DNA from: Liopterus haemorrhoidalis
Lineage: Eukaryota > Arthropoda > Insecta > Coleoptera > Dytiscidae
Reading direction: 5' to 3'
NCBI GenBank assembly: GCA_963971575.1
Contig: OZ020622.1
Span: forward strand, 5,866,279 to 5,930,278
DNA: 64,000 nt
The position numbers and the translations under genes are program-made. The notes under the pieces are model-generated. The model did no database searches and was not told where the DNA came from. It saw nothing but the letters and a program-made list of their open reading frames with translations. Shown one piece after another: positions 45,537 through 58,700 of this stretch. The stretch's first letter is position 1. Each line of letters opens with the position of its first letter.

Positions 45537-47135
45537 GCATAAAATATTAGTAATATATATTACCAATAAAATTAATACAAATATGTATTTGCTGTAGCAC
45601 AGACAGATCCGCATTAAGATAATTTAGCTCCCCGGACAGACTTCTTGTGTCCGGGCACTTGCCAGGGGCGCGAGGTTTAACGAGGGGCGCGTGGCTTGAT
45701 GAGGGGCGTCATTGTGTATATATTGGTCAATTTTTTATTTTTTTTTATTTAATTTTGTTTGGTTTTGACTGCTGAGGTCATTCACTAGGTTACAAAGTCA
45801 TTTATTATTATTTTACAAAGAGTTCCAAAAAATAAGGCGCGGGATAAATATAAACAAATATGTATTTAATGGAAAAATAAATATTTTTTTAAATTTTGAA
45901 TGGGATATCAAATGAAATCTCTTATACCCTGTTCGAAATACAGAAATAGTAATAAAATCACGTGAAAGATTGAAGTCGTTACCCTATTGACTGTCACATA
46001 AATGTAAGTACTCAACAGCCAACGAACGACGAGACAAAATTATCACGTCAACATTGCATGATTACTACTTCTTGATTCCGAACAGAGTATAATGCACAAT
46101 ATAAACAATTTGTTATTTTTGAATAATCAATTTTTTTTATCGAATTTTTGCCAAAAAACTTTCGTCCCACACCCTATTTTCCAGAAGGGTTGATCTAAGG
46201 TTCTAAAAAAAACTCAGTAATGTACATTGATAGGAACCGCAATAGTTTAACAGAAATTTTTCATCAGATTAGTATTTCAAGAAATACTAATACAAGAAAT
46301 ATTTTGAATATAAATGTCGCTGAAAATTAAAAAAAAAATATGTTTTGTGGTATCAAGAGAAAGCTATGTATGAAGGCCTTGATTAAGGAACGGAAAATAG
46401 TTTTTTAGAGCTTTTTTTTTTATTTTAAGACGATTTTTCTCAAGTATTACTAAAATTACGCTCAAATACGCTGGTATGTATATAGGAAACAACAAAAATT
46501 TCCCAATAAGACATCAAATTTTATCATTTAAAAAACACGTTTTTATTTTTATGGGGCACATTTTTGGTGTAATTGAACGATTATATTCGTGAGACTACCC
46601 CCCCCCCCCAAATGCTGAACTCTCAGCCATCCCCAAGGAAAAAATCTGCGCGCCTGCTTGTATCTATTCTTTTTCTACAACGCGACATGTCTGTCTTGGT
46701 CTTCCAACACTTCTTTTGTCTGTGTATTCTAATCCAAAGCTCTCCTTCTATTTTTTGGTTCGCATCTAAGGATAACCAATCTGTTTGTGCTTTTTATATC
46801 CCCACGAGATCTTATACAATGAAAACGAGATGAAAACTCTTCGGTGAGAATGAATACAATTCTAATAGTGGAACGTTTATCAAAAGAGCATGCATGGGCA
46901 AACATTTAATCCTTCGAGGCAATAGTCTACAAATCTCACTACAATATAATTATTGGTTATCAAGTTGGTATTACGTAAATAAGAAGAAATACTAAATCGG
47001 ATGACGGAATATCACAGCGCTAAATCATCTGTTTAATATACATTTTTAGAGTGCTCATCACTTTAGACCAGTCCTTTTCAACAGATGTGTCGCAAAACTT
47101 TGGTATGTCGCTACTCAGTATAGGTCAGTCGTTTA
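45537..47135. other. Intergenic, remnants of the GTAGGTAT-end family
   Basis: A 20-bp GGGGCGCG-GG-TTGA-GA unit is repeated at 45664-45710. Pieces of the dispersed family (GGGATATCAAATGAAA at 45901; TTTCGTCCCACACCCT at 46160; AATGTACATTGATAGGAACC at 46218) follow. No gene recognised. Confidence 0.45.
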
Positions 47136-47772
47136 ATCAACGCAGTCATTTTGCGTCATAACTTCAATGACAAACTTAGTGGCGAGAAAATAACTAAATC
47201 GATTTTTTTGCATGTGAGTTATAGACTAATATTGCTCTTCACTCTTTTATTTTACTAAAACATACCTTTTGAAGTCATATTTAGTTTGTGTTCGATAGTC
47301 ATTTTGAAGATTTACAAATTTGTAGAGTTTATTTAATATAGAGACATTTGTATTGGTATCGCTAAATAAAACGATATTTACATTTGACATTTTATAATAT
47401 GCTCTGATGTGTTTTGATACTTGTGTTCACATATCTAACATATTAATTTCTAAAAACCTTATAGATTTCCATTTAATATTGTGTGTAGTGCATAGCTTTT
47501 TAGGTTAAATTCAACGTATTTCTATTTTCTTTTCTTTGATCATATTTTTGGATCACATCAGCCCTTTTTAGGACTACGTAACCTATTACAATAGTTTATT
47601 TGTTTCTATTCTGTTCTTATTCTTATATTTTCATTTCATTACGATACAAGTGACAGCGTACGAATGTTACATTCATTAAATGGATGCTATGTAGACGTAC
47701 TAAACATGACGTCACATAAACATGTGACGTTTCCAGTGACGCAACTGCACTGATTCGCCGACTGCCCTGTAA
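47136..47772 (-). mobile_element. Repeat family with GGTCGGCG end, inverted copy of 4468-5122
   Basis: It ends GCAACTGCACTGATTCGCCG, the complement of the 4468 start. Extended similarity through the whole length, including TTTGATCATATTTTTGGATC. Confidence 0.65.
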
Positions 47773-48322
47773 CAGCTCATAGGCCGTAGACCGCAAGTAG
47801 TTCAGTTGACCAATATTGGGCTATGACGGTTTTTCACGTGGACTCTTCACTTTTAATTCATATTCCTGCAAGTGGGACAATGCTACTTCCCTAGGATGTG
47901 TACTAACATATTTTTGTTCTGTTAAGTATCCTGTTTTCCTAGTTTTTTTTTTTTTAATTATTTTTTATGCATCCTAATTTGTTTTTATTAAGCGTAGTTA
48001 CAAATAAGGAATAAATATTAGTAAACATCAATTCCTTGAAAATGTCTAATAATATTGACTGGAATTGATTCCGTGTTCTGTCAAAGTTGTATTAAAAAAG
48101 TTGGTATTACAGTCGTACTTGAAGAGTTGGTTTGGTCGATAGTACGTCATTGAGCCCCATATATGGCTAAGGCGGCCAAGACGGCCAGCTGATGGTGACG
48201 ATATGACGTTTAAAATGGTAGGAGAACAGGTACAGGGTTAAATTTTAGTCAACTCTCAAGAATGGCAATAAAAAAATACTTATAAAAAAGTACATTTTGT
48301 AAACAAAAGCTATAGTCAAAGA

Positions 48323-48488
48323 CTGTGGTTCTCAACCATAGTGTCGCGACACCAAAGGATGTCGTCAGTATTTGATAGGGTTGTCACAAACTTCGTTGAA
48401 TTAATACAGAGAAATGAGGGTGAGGTACTTTGAATTTGTCATATTTAATATAAGGACGCCATCACCTGAAAAAGGTTGAAAACCACTG
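48323..48488. mobile_element. hAT MITE, 8-bp duplication
   Basis: GTCAAAGA and GTCTAAGA flank CTGTGGTTCTCAACCATAG...GGTTGAAAACCACTG. Its right 40 bp and the flank are duplicated at 49018-49133. Confidence 0.8.
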
Positions 48489-48877
48489 GTCTAAGATATG
48501 CTTCAAAAACTATTTTCGTCTAATTTGCACTTAACCCTTTATTGCCCTGATATTTCAAATATCATCATCATCATCATTGGCGCGACAGCCCGAGTTGAGC
48601 TTTGGCCTCTTGTTTCCAGGTTTCATGACCATGTTTTCAATCTATGTACATTCAGGAGTAATATGGTCAGTATTACGTCCTTTTTTAGCGTACACAGAAA
48701 GGCACCTACAGTTTATAGCCGGCTGCGAACGGCTAAGAAGAACCTGTAATTTTATAAATATTTTTTACACAAATTATTTGACATAAGCAGGAATTGAACT
48801 CACGTCCGTGCCCTTGCTCAGCGGTCAAATAGCAGATACAGACGATTTAACGTTTGCAGCTACAGGCTTGCACTATA

Positions 48878-49330
48878 TATTTCAAATATATCCTTAGCAA
48901 ATATTTCAAATATATCCTAGTATTTCAAATATTTTCCTAGTAATTTAAATATTTCTCGCGTATATATTACAAATATTTCCTAGTATTTCAAATATTTTCT
49001 AGTATTTCAGATATTAATATTTTATATAAGGATGCCATCACCTGAAAAAGGTTGAAAACCACTGGTCTAAGATATGCTTCAAAAGCTATTTTCGAAAAAT
49101 CCGCACTGAACCCTCTGTTATCCTGTTATTTCAAATATTTCCTTAGTAAATATTTTAAATATATCCTAATATTTAAAATATTTTCCTAATATTTCAAATA
49201 TTTTCTAATATTTCAAATATTTCTTGAGTATATATTTCAATTATTTCCTAATATTTAAAATATTTCCTAGTATTTTAAATAATTCCCTATTATTTCAAAT
49301 ATTTCCTAGTATTACAATTACATTCAAATT
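48878..49330 (+). repeat. AT-rich tandem array, ~20-bp unit
   Basis: About twenty degenerate copies of TATTTCAAATATTTCCTAGT are interrupted at 49018-49133 by a copy of 48449-48565 (GCCATCACCTGAAAAAGGTT; GTCTAAGATATGCTTCAAAA). The interruption shows that a unit of array plus flank was duplicated. Confidence 0.8.
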
Positions 49331-50260
49331 ATTATTTGAAATAAATTATTTTAAATTCTTTTTAAAATAATTTGATATTTCAAATAATTTGATCGGTATT
49401 TGATATTTGTAATACTTTTTCTGAGTGTTTAATGTCGATTTAGATACAAAATACAAAAGAATATCGCAAAATATATATCGTTGGAATTTTTCACATGGAG
49501 AAAATACAGTGCGATCATTATTTCTTGAACGTTATGCACTACTTGACAGAAACATTTAGTTATCAAACTTATTTCCAAGGACATATACACATAGGCGTAC
49601 ATTCTATTTTTGTTACCTTATACGAATTGATTATTAAATGAACACTATTTTTCTATACAGGTCAATGAGTTGATAACAAATATTAAGTTAGAAACACATT
49701 CCTCGGGTGAGTTCGGACCAACGAAGTAATCTGACTGGTTCTTTGTTAAACTGGTATTTTCAGCTGTGAATTAGAATACATTTTGATATTTTAAAAACCC
49801 ATTGTTTACCATTATATAACAGTCATTTGATGAGCGCACTGTATTAGGTGAAAATTAAATTATTACATTGCAAAACGATCTTCCTAAGCCAAACCAATGT
49901 TGCAATTTTTGCTTAAAATGTATAAATAATAATTTGTTTCCCCACTCATTTTCCAGAGGGGTAGGTTTAAACATCCGCAAAAACGCGGGGTAATACATAC
50001 TGATGTGAAAAGAAATAGTTCAACAGGAATTTTTGATCAGATTATTTTTTTCAAATATCGAATTTTTTATACTTATTCTGTTACACAAGATCAAGAGATA
50101 GAGAATACTCATTGTTTAATATATCTCCGCTAACCACTATATTCTTCTCATCAACAGTTGAAAGCATTACACATTTTCAATATGACATTTAAAATATTAT
50201 TGATAAACAGCGCCTGTGTGTTAGTTGACCCGCATAACTTATAAGTATTGTTGGTTTCAG
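49331..50260. other. Region 5' of the first readable formin exon
   Basis: 49920-50070 contains remnants of the GTAGGTAT-end family (AACAGGAATTTTTGATCAGA). No earlier formin exon is recognised back to 46 kb; if one exists it is short or lies outside the window. Confidence 0.45.
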
Positions 50261-52723
50261 ATTACCGTTCCAAAATGCATAGTAATATGGTTGGAAACGG
50301 TGGAAACGAATCCGAATCCCGAGTGGGTCTCGACTTCATTGTGGAGAACCCGGAATACATGGGAAAACTCGCTGCGGCCTTGGACACCCCCAGCACTCAA
50401 GTCAAAAAACAGGTCATAGAACTACTGTCCGCACTTTGTGTATACAATGAACAGGGATATGCAAGAGCCATGGAAACATTGGACAGATACAAGAAACTTA
50501 AAGGTAAAAAAAGAGGAAATTCATTTAATAATTAACTAGGTTCGAGAAATAGGCTGGAGTATTGTGTTCAAACAACACACATTCAAGTAATGACAAAAAA
50601 CAGGTCGGTTATCCGTATCCATATCCCCGGATGATCCGCATAAAATAAAAATTGACGTGAAGTGTGAATTGTCACACATTTCAGGGTTTTGTAGGTATTT
50701 AGTCAGTGAATGATGATTATTAGAAGACCAAACGATGAATGCCTGTCACTACATAACACAAATACAAGTGTTGGTTTTAAATCCTTTAAATCAATAGGCA
50801 CGACAAGAAAGTTGCAGTTAGATTTTTTCTACCGTGTATCATAAATCTCTAATAATACAATAATATTTAAATAAAAATTCTTGTGTAATACTCGTCATAA
50901 AATTTATTATCAAATGATTAGACACGTTTCGATTGGGTATCCAATCATCTTCAGTCTAAAAGTAAGGAGTTCGCGCCATTTTGGTTATTTGATTTTCAAT
51001 ATTTGATTTTGTTTGAGTTTTCTAGTAACTTCGTCTATTTCATTTTCTATAATACAAGTATTCTTTTTTACAAGATTAATTATTTCGTTTTTTGTTATAT
51101 TTAATATTGTGACCTTAATTTTAGACTGAAGATGATTAGATACTCAATCGAAACGTCTCTAACCATTTGATAATAAATTTTATGACGAGTATTACACAAG
51201 AATTTTTTTTTAAATAACCATACATTTTTCGTCAAGAATATACTTTCGATAATACCATAATATATATTTTAACGCATTTTTTTATATATTTTTGTATATA
51301 TTTATATATAATTGCAAAAATATCCATCAAATCCAGACCTGGCAACACTGCGGGCGATCACGCAAGAGCATAACGCCTACAGAGACATTGTTTATATTGC
51401 GACTATATGAAAAACTAACAGATTCTCTACTAGAAATGGAATCCCAGCAACCGGCCAGTTATTCATTTATTTTCTTGTCGATATTTGCAAAATAAATTTA
51501 CGTACCTCTTCTCTACCCATAACAAAATGCATCCATGTATATCCAAATATATTTGTTTAATTTTAACTACGATATTAAACGAAATTCTGAGAGGCGACAT
51601 GCACACTTAACTGTCCAAACAAGTAAGAAGATTTTAAAAAATGTCCGTTAAATTGAAATATATTCAATGTGTATTTTAACTATTGATTTAATTATTATTT
51701 AACTATTTATCTATTTATTTTTTTTAACATTTTATTAACATTTTTTATATATTTTTTATATTTGCAAGCTTTGAAAATGATTAAGAGAGAATCGAAACTA
51801 GTCAGAAAATAAAATATGTTTTAACTATTTGACAAGAAAAGATCTTAGTTTTATTAGACCGATACCCAAAAAATTAATACTTAACCAAACCATTTAATAC
51901 GGTCAAAGAATCTATTTATACAAGAAAAACTTAATACTTGGCAAAATTTAGTCAAAATGAAATGTATTTCAAAAATCAATTACCGTTCCTTAATCTGCAC
52001 TTAAAGAGCTTCCATTTAATATCCCCACAATAAAATCTGAATTAAAAAGAAAAAATTCAATAACACAAAAACTGTAATATTTTCCAAAAACGAAATCGAA
52101 TAAAAAATTCCTCTGGTACGTTTCCGGTACATAGCAATATACATTGCTTAGAATTTTAGAATGATTTAAAATGATACTAATAATTGATTTATTTTACAGG
52201 TGAACGTTATCGTTTATCGGTTATAGTTTCGGAATTAGAAAATGCTTCATCTGTTGACTACCAAACAGCTTTAGTAGCTTTTATAAACTGTCTTATAATT
52301 TCCACACCACGATTAACTGACAGAGTTCGACTACGTAATGAATTCGTAGGTGTCCATATAGTTCCAGTCCTAAACCGACTACGAGTTAGCGCAGAAAACG
52401 AACCAGAATTGGCGGTTCAACTTGATGTTTTCGATGAACAACGTGAAAGCGACGACTCTGCAACGATGACTGGGCAAACTGCAGGTTTAGACTTGAGTTC
52501 TCATCAGGATGTATTTTATGCGATATTAAGACAAGTTGCAGATACACCTCAGGAGATTCCGTTCTTGAATATATTGCAGCATTTGCTTAGAGTTGCTGAT
52601 CCAAAAGATCCGATCAGTGACATTGTATGGGATACTGCTGAAAGATTGGTTCATAGAGCTACTCTTGTGGAAGATAGAGAAGAAGCAGCAAGATTACTCA
52701 GGGCACCAAGTTCTCGTGGATTG
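50261..52723 (+). CDS. form3: Formin exons 1-2: FH3/DID armadillo region
   Basis: Residues 1-255 or so. Helical armadillo-type sequence: LDTPSTQVKKQVIELLSALC, LDRYKKLKGERYRLSVIVSE, DRVRLRNEFVGVHIVPVLNR, LDLSSHQDVFYAILRQVAD and ILQHLLRVADPKDPISDIVW. In INF2 this module binds the C-terminal autoregulatory segment. The part before VGLDFI (NMVGNGGNESESR) does not resemble the usual preceding helix, which raises doubt whether this is the normal exon start. Confidence 0.9.
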
Positions 52724-55700
52724 GTAAGTTGTCTAAGTATTAATCTATTTGGGTTTCGTAGGTATAAACAAAATATGTAAGTGTAAATTTTCACACATTT
52801 CAGAGATTTGTAGGTTTTTAATAAATGCAAGAAGCCAACATAATGCTAGATGTAAGGTTTCCAATCCGGATATCCGAATATCCAGATTATCCGACCATTT
52901 TGGACTATTCGATAATCCGGATAATTTTCATTGAATATCCGATAATCCGGATATTTTTTGAATAAACAAAAAAATTTTTTTCAACAATTTTTTCAATTTA
53001 CAAAAGTCAAAACGTTGCAATTTCTCTACAGCAACAACTGGAAGCGGCAATTTCTTCAGTTACCCATGTTGAAGAGCAGAGCAACGTTATTACTACATTG
53101 TTGAAAAAAGATTTCATAATTTTAACAACCACAAAAACAAGGACAAATAATTTAAATATATTATTTATTGCACTTCTTACAATAAAACATCTACTGCAAC
53201 AGAGCGCGTTTTTCAATTGCAGGCCTGACTAAGACAAAAATTAGAACTCGCTTGAATTTTCATTGTCAATAACTAGTTAGGTAACATCAAATACAAAAAG
53301 TCTTGACCATGTAAGATTTTTATTAAATGAGTTATTTGAATAAAAGCAAAAAGTTGGGGGATGTAAAGTTAATGTCAAAATTGTTTCGCGGACCCCAGTT
53401 TAAGAACCGCTGGCTTATACATTGCTTAGAATGTTTTCATATTTTTAGTTTAACCTTTTTGGGTTAAAGGGTGTGGGACAATGATTTTTTTTCCATTTTT
53501 GGAAAATTCGTATTAAAATTTTTAAAAAAATGAAAAACTACTTTTTGCCATTTTTTTGCCTTAGCAGAAACGTTTCCAATGGTAAAATCTGATTCTAGTA
53601 GGTACTAGAACCTTTTAATCTCAACATTGTTCCCAAGGATTATCGTCACTTCCTAGATACCTACGAAATCCTAAAATTATAATTAAAAATATAAAAAATA
53701 ACTTTTCATCAATTTTTAGCATCAAGGGAACTGTATGCAACATCGTGGATCATCGGCTTCATCACACGCAGCATCATCTGAACTTCAAAGTCCTCCAAGT
53801 CGAAAAGCCTCTCTTGTCCCTGCTCCTCCGCCGCCTCCACCACCTCCACCGCCCCCGAAGATGGCACCACCGCCTCCAGCACCTGTACCACCACCACCTA
53901 TTATGAAACCAACACCTCCAGCTCATGGCCATAGAGGCAAAGTACAAATTAACAACTCTAACAACGAAAGTAGGATGGTTGTAGAAAAATTACCCCAACA
54001 AGAAACACCAGTACCGAAAATTAAAATGAAGACGATTAACTGGAATAAGATACCGAGTAATAAAGTTGTAGGGAAGAATAATATTTGGAGTTTGGTAGCA
54101 AATAATCATCAGCATTCGCCAATGGCTGATTTGGATTGGTCAGAAATGGAAGGGTAAGTACAATATTTAAAATTCTCTGTAAGAATTTCCGCTTTCAACC
54201 GTTTTTTATACGGCAAGCAGTTGTAAGCACTATTAGAGGCGAAGCAAACTTTTTTTTTTCAATAATTACACGAGGAAGTTTTCTACAGACCGTGTAGAAA
54301 CTGCCTCCCGAGTATCTGACAGTCAAATGCAGAGCCGCAGTAAGGAAAACTTGCGCTAGGGGCAAAACTGCGTTTTGGCGCCTCCTTGGCAAATAAATGT
54401 AAGTGATAAGCAAAAACAAGATTCTCACCGCCCAAAATGTAGATGATGAGCAAAAAAAAAGGTCCTCACCTCCCAAAATCCAAGTGAAGAGCAAAAATAA
54501 AGGGCCTCGCTTTCGCAAAGTGGCGCCCCTTAGTCAAGCTCATCGGCGCCCTTTTCCTTAGTGCGCTAGAGTAGTCTTCCTCTTTCTTTGACGTGTCTCA
54601 ATGAGTGTCTCACTTGCATATAGTAGTTTTGGTTTTATTATTGTTTTGTATATGTTCAGTTTAGTTGTTTTTGTCAGTATGGTACTATTTAGGAGCTTTT
54701 TATTCGCATAGTAAGCTCTATTTGTTACTAATATTTTATCTCTTAGTTCTCCCTTTCTTTCTGCTGTGTTTGATATCCACACTCCTAGATACTTAAAATT
54801 ATCTATCATTTCAAAATTAAATTTTCCTATTTTTACTTCTAATTATATTTTTTTCCTGTGCTCATCATTTTCGTTTTATTTTCATTTATTATCATCTTTA
54901 TTCCTTCTTTAACTATTTCCTGCACCATATTTTCCAATATTTTCCTATTTTTTGCAATTAATACTACGTCATCTGCATATGCAATAAGTTGACTTCCTCC
55001 AGTCCTTATATTTCTTTTATTGACATTTCTGCTAATATATTCGAGACCCAAATTGAATAAAGTTGCAGACAATGCGTCGCCTTGCCTTACTCCTTTGTTA
55101 GTCACAAATTCTTCCGTTTCTACTTTTGATGTTTTTACCGTGATTCTAGTTTTCTTCATGGTTATTTTAATTAGTCTTCTTAGCTTAGGATGTATGTTTA
55201 CTGCTACTATATGTGCATTAAATTTAAATTTCAAGCATTTTTTTTTTTTTTTTAGTTTATTTTGTCAACAAAACGTTCCTGGAACCGGTTCACCCCGTTT
55301 AGGAGGCCGAACCCCTTCCACAGAAACAACAACTCGTCGAAAAGATAACCCAGAAGTCACCCTACTAGACGGCAAAAGAAGTTTGAACGTAAATATATTT
55401 TTGAAACAATTCCGAAGTTGTAATGAAGACATAATTCAACTAATCCGTGATGGAGAACACGATGATGTAGGTGCTGAAAAACTTCGAGGACTCCTGAAAA
55501 TATTACCTGAAGTAGATGAATTAGATATGCTGAAAAGTTATACTGGAGAATTTGACAAATTAGGAAATGCTGAAAAATTTTTACTACAACTCACACAACT
55601 ACCAAAGTAATAACTTATAAATATTCTAAATAATTAAGTACTAACTGTGTTATTTTTAGTTATAAATTACGGATAGAAGGAATGTTACTTAAAGAAGAAT

Positions 55701-58700
55701 TTGCTTCTAATATGGGTTACCTAGAACCTAGTATAGGTGCTATGATGACTGCTGCAGATGAACTTATGACTAACAAAGCTCTTCAAGAAGTACTGTACAT
55801 GGTCTTAGTAACTGGTAACTTCCTCAACAGTGGAGGATATGCGGGTGATGCTGCAGGAGTAAAATTATCCTCCCTCCAAAAAATTACAGACATAAGAGCT
55901 AATAAACCCAACATGAATCTTATACACTATGTTGCTTTACAAGCAGAAAAAAGAAATAGGAATTTATTAACATTCCCAGATAATCTAAGCACGTTAGAAG
56001 ACGCAGCAAAAACTACGGTAGAACAATTACAGAATGAAATAAATACATTAGATACTAGAATTAAGAAAATTAAAAAAGTAATTGACTTACCAACTACTGA
56101 AAAAGAAATTAAAACACAGATGGCCGATTTTTTGCTTGTAAGTAATACATTTGATTTTCGTGGTCTTATACCCTTTCCACACTAGAACTTTAAGACGAGT
56201 GAACTTAAAGTTCACCGATGTTTAACATCGGTATGCTTTCACACTTGATGTTTAAATCTCCAGTGCTGTCATCAGCTACAGTAATTTTGTCCTTAAGTTA
56301 CCGTCATAAAATTACATTAAGTTTTGAACTGTCTGCGCAGACGCACATTTTGAATTATTATAAACAAATATGGATATTTCATTTCATTCTACAATAAAGA
56401 CACTACAATAAAGAATATATTACACCTGTATTAACATGTAAGTCGATACATTTTATATCAATTAATGTAGCTCTGTATTTTATTAAACACATTATTAAAA
56501 TAAATAATTTTATTATAAAAATAAGTATAAACTTCTTCTAACGTCGATATAATACAATATTCTTGTTTATGATAATATAAAATGCTCACAGCACAAATTC
56601 AAAGAGTATTTTTTTATAATAGAAATTATGTTGGCAAGACGGACGATGTTTAAGACGCAGATCTCTGTCTTAAACATCGCTTGTATTTAGACGAGGCCTG
56701 ACGGTTTCACATTAGCGTTTAAAGACACATTCACTTTAACATCCGATCTTAAAGTTCTAGTGTGAAAAGGGTATTAGGAATCTAGGACACATGCTTTTAT
56801 TTTAAAGTTAGTTAGTTAGTTAAGATTTTTGGCACACAGCAACAAAAGCTATTTGCGCCTAACGCAGCCAATCTAAATGACTACACTATAAAAATTACAT
56901 AATAAAAACAATAAATTAGACAAGAAATATATAAATAAAATCATTAAAAATACGCATATTTAATAAAAGAAATCTTGCACGGAAAAATACAAATAAATAA
57001 AATAAAAAGTCTGTTCGAAAAAATTAACAGACTCAGGGTGATGGTAAGGGGCTGTAAAGAGGCCAATTACCATAGAATATCACAGTCTATAAATAGAACT
57101 CATTAAAATAAGGTGCAAGACTCAGTGGCGGATCTATATACAGGCTAATAGGGCTTAAGCCCTGGGCCCCCGGTCCGCAAGGGGCCCCCAACCTCTCGGA
57201 CATATACCTATTATATTCTATACCAAGCACAGCTTATAAGAGAAAAGATCAAAACAAAAAAAATCAGCTGTGGCCACCACAGGACCGAACGCCATCATAA
57301 AGTACTTGTACATATAAGTATGAAAAAATAAATACTTTTTTCAATTTTTTTTTCGTTTTATCAAAAAATGTCTTGAATAAAAGTTATAAGCTATTGCTTT
57401 TATAATAACTTTTGTTAAATAATTTTTTTCTAAATATTTTTCTGTTGTGAAATATAAATAATAAATTCTAATTAAATTTTAAAATATTTCTTACCTTTTT
57501 ACAACTTTTCAGCACAAATTTTCAATTTAATTTCCTTAAAAAATATCAAATGTCATCATTAGACAAAAATAGGTAACCATCTTGCGATACTTAGCGTCTG
57601 TTGACGACACGTCCCTAGGGCCAATCAAAAGGCCTAATTAAAAAGTCCTTGATCAAATTTTATCTGCATAAATTACAATTAAAACATACGTTTTTCCAGT
57701 AAATTACATTGTAATCCTAATGACGTATATTTATATTTTGATTTGATTCAGAAATGTATGGCAAGTGCTGCTAGCCCGGGAATACACCTAAACTAAACCA
57801 AATATCTGAACTAATTACTGAATTAGACCAAATAATTAGAGCAGATTAATGGAAACTAGTTCAAATGACTGTAGCTCGCTTATTTATGAACGGATTTTGA
57901 AAATACTTACAGTTTTAGAATTAGGAGTGCATGAGGCTTTTGACTGTATAGTCAAAAACATCAAATTCACAAGTTGGTAAAAAAAATTGCTCCAGTTTTA
58001 ACCAAAAATAGAGCACGGCCATAACTCGCTTATTTATGGACCGATTTCGATGGGATTTGACACAGAATATTAAAATTAGTGTCTCCTAGTATGTAGGTGT
58101 TCAAAATTCATGTATCTGTACAAAAAAGGCCTAAATGGGGGTCCATTTTTTTTTAAATTACAATATTTTTAATGTTTATGGACCAATTTTGATAAAATTT
58201 TATACATGGAGATAGAATTAGTTTCTGCTCCTTATATGAGAGACAAAGTTTATATATCTATACAAAAAAAGCCTAACGGGGGCCCTATTTCAAAAAATTA
58301 AATAAATGTTATATTATATTTTTTCGTTTTATCAAAAAATGTCTGAAATAAGTTGTTAGTTATTGCTTTTATAGCAACTTTTGTTAAATATTTTTTTTCG
58401 AAATATTTTTCTGTTATGAAATATTCACAAAAATCTTAAAATCGACACGAGTAAACTCCCATTTTTACCAAAAGTTGATCAACTCGTGCCATTGATCTCA
58501 AAAGCTTAAATATGAAGTTTCATAAAAATCCTTGTAGCCGAATTTGCTCTGCACGTGTACACAGACAGACGGACGGACAGACAGACAGACAGACGGACGG
58601 ACGGACGGACAGACAGACCGACAGACATCATGCTAAAAATAGTCAAAACGTTATGTAGGGACCTCAATTCGTGGAGATCCATCGAAATCTCGAAATGTCA

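Noticed and set aside
48878..49330. CRISPR-like array
   Set aside because: The units are degenerate, contiguous and AT-rich without unique spacers, and the genome is eukaryotic.
55020..55240. Extension of the formin exon 4 frame upstream of 55256
   Set aside because: That stretch is antisense LINE sequence and is preceded by a clear polypyrimidine tract and AG.
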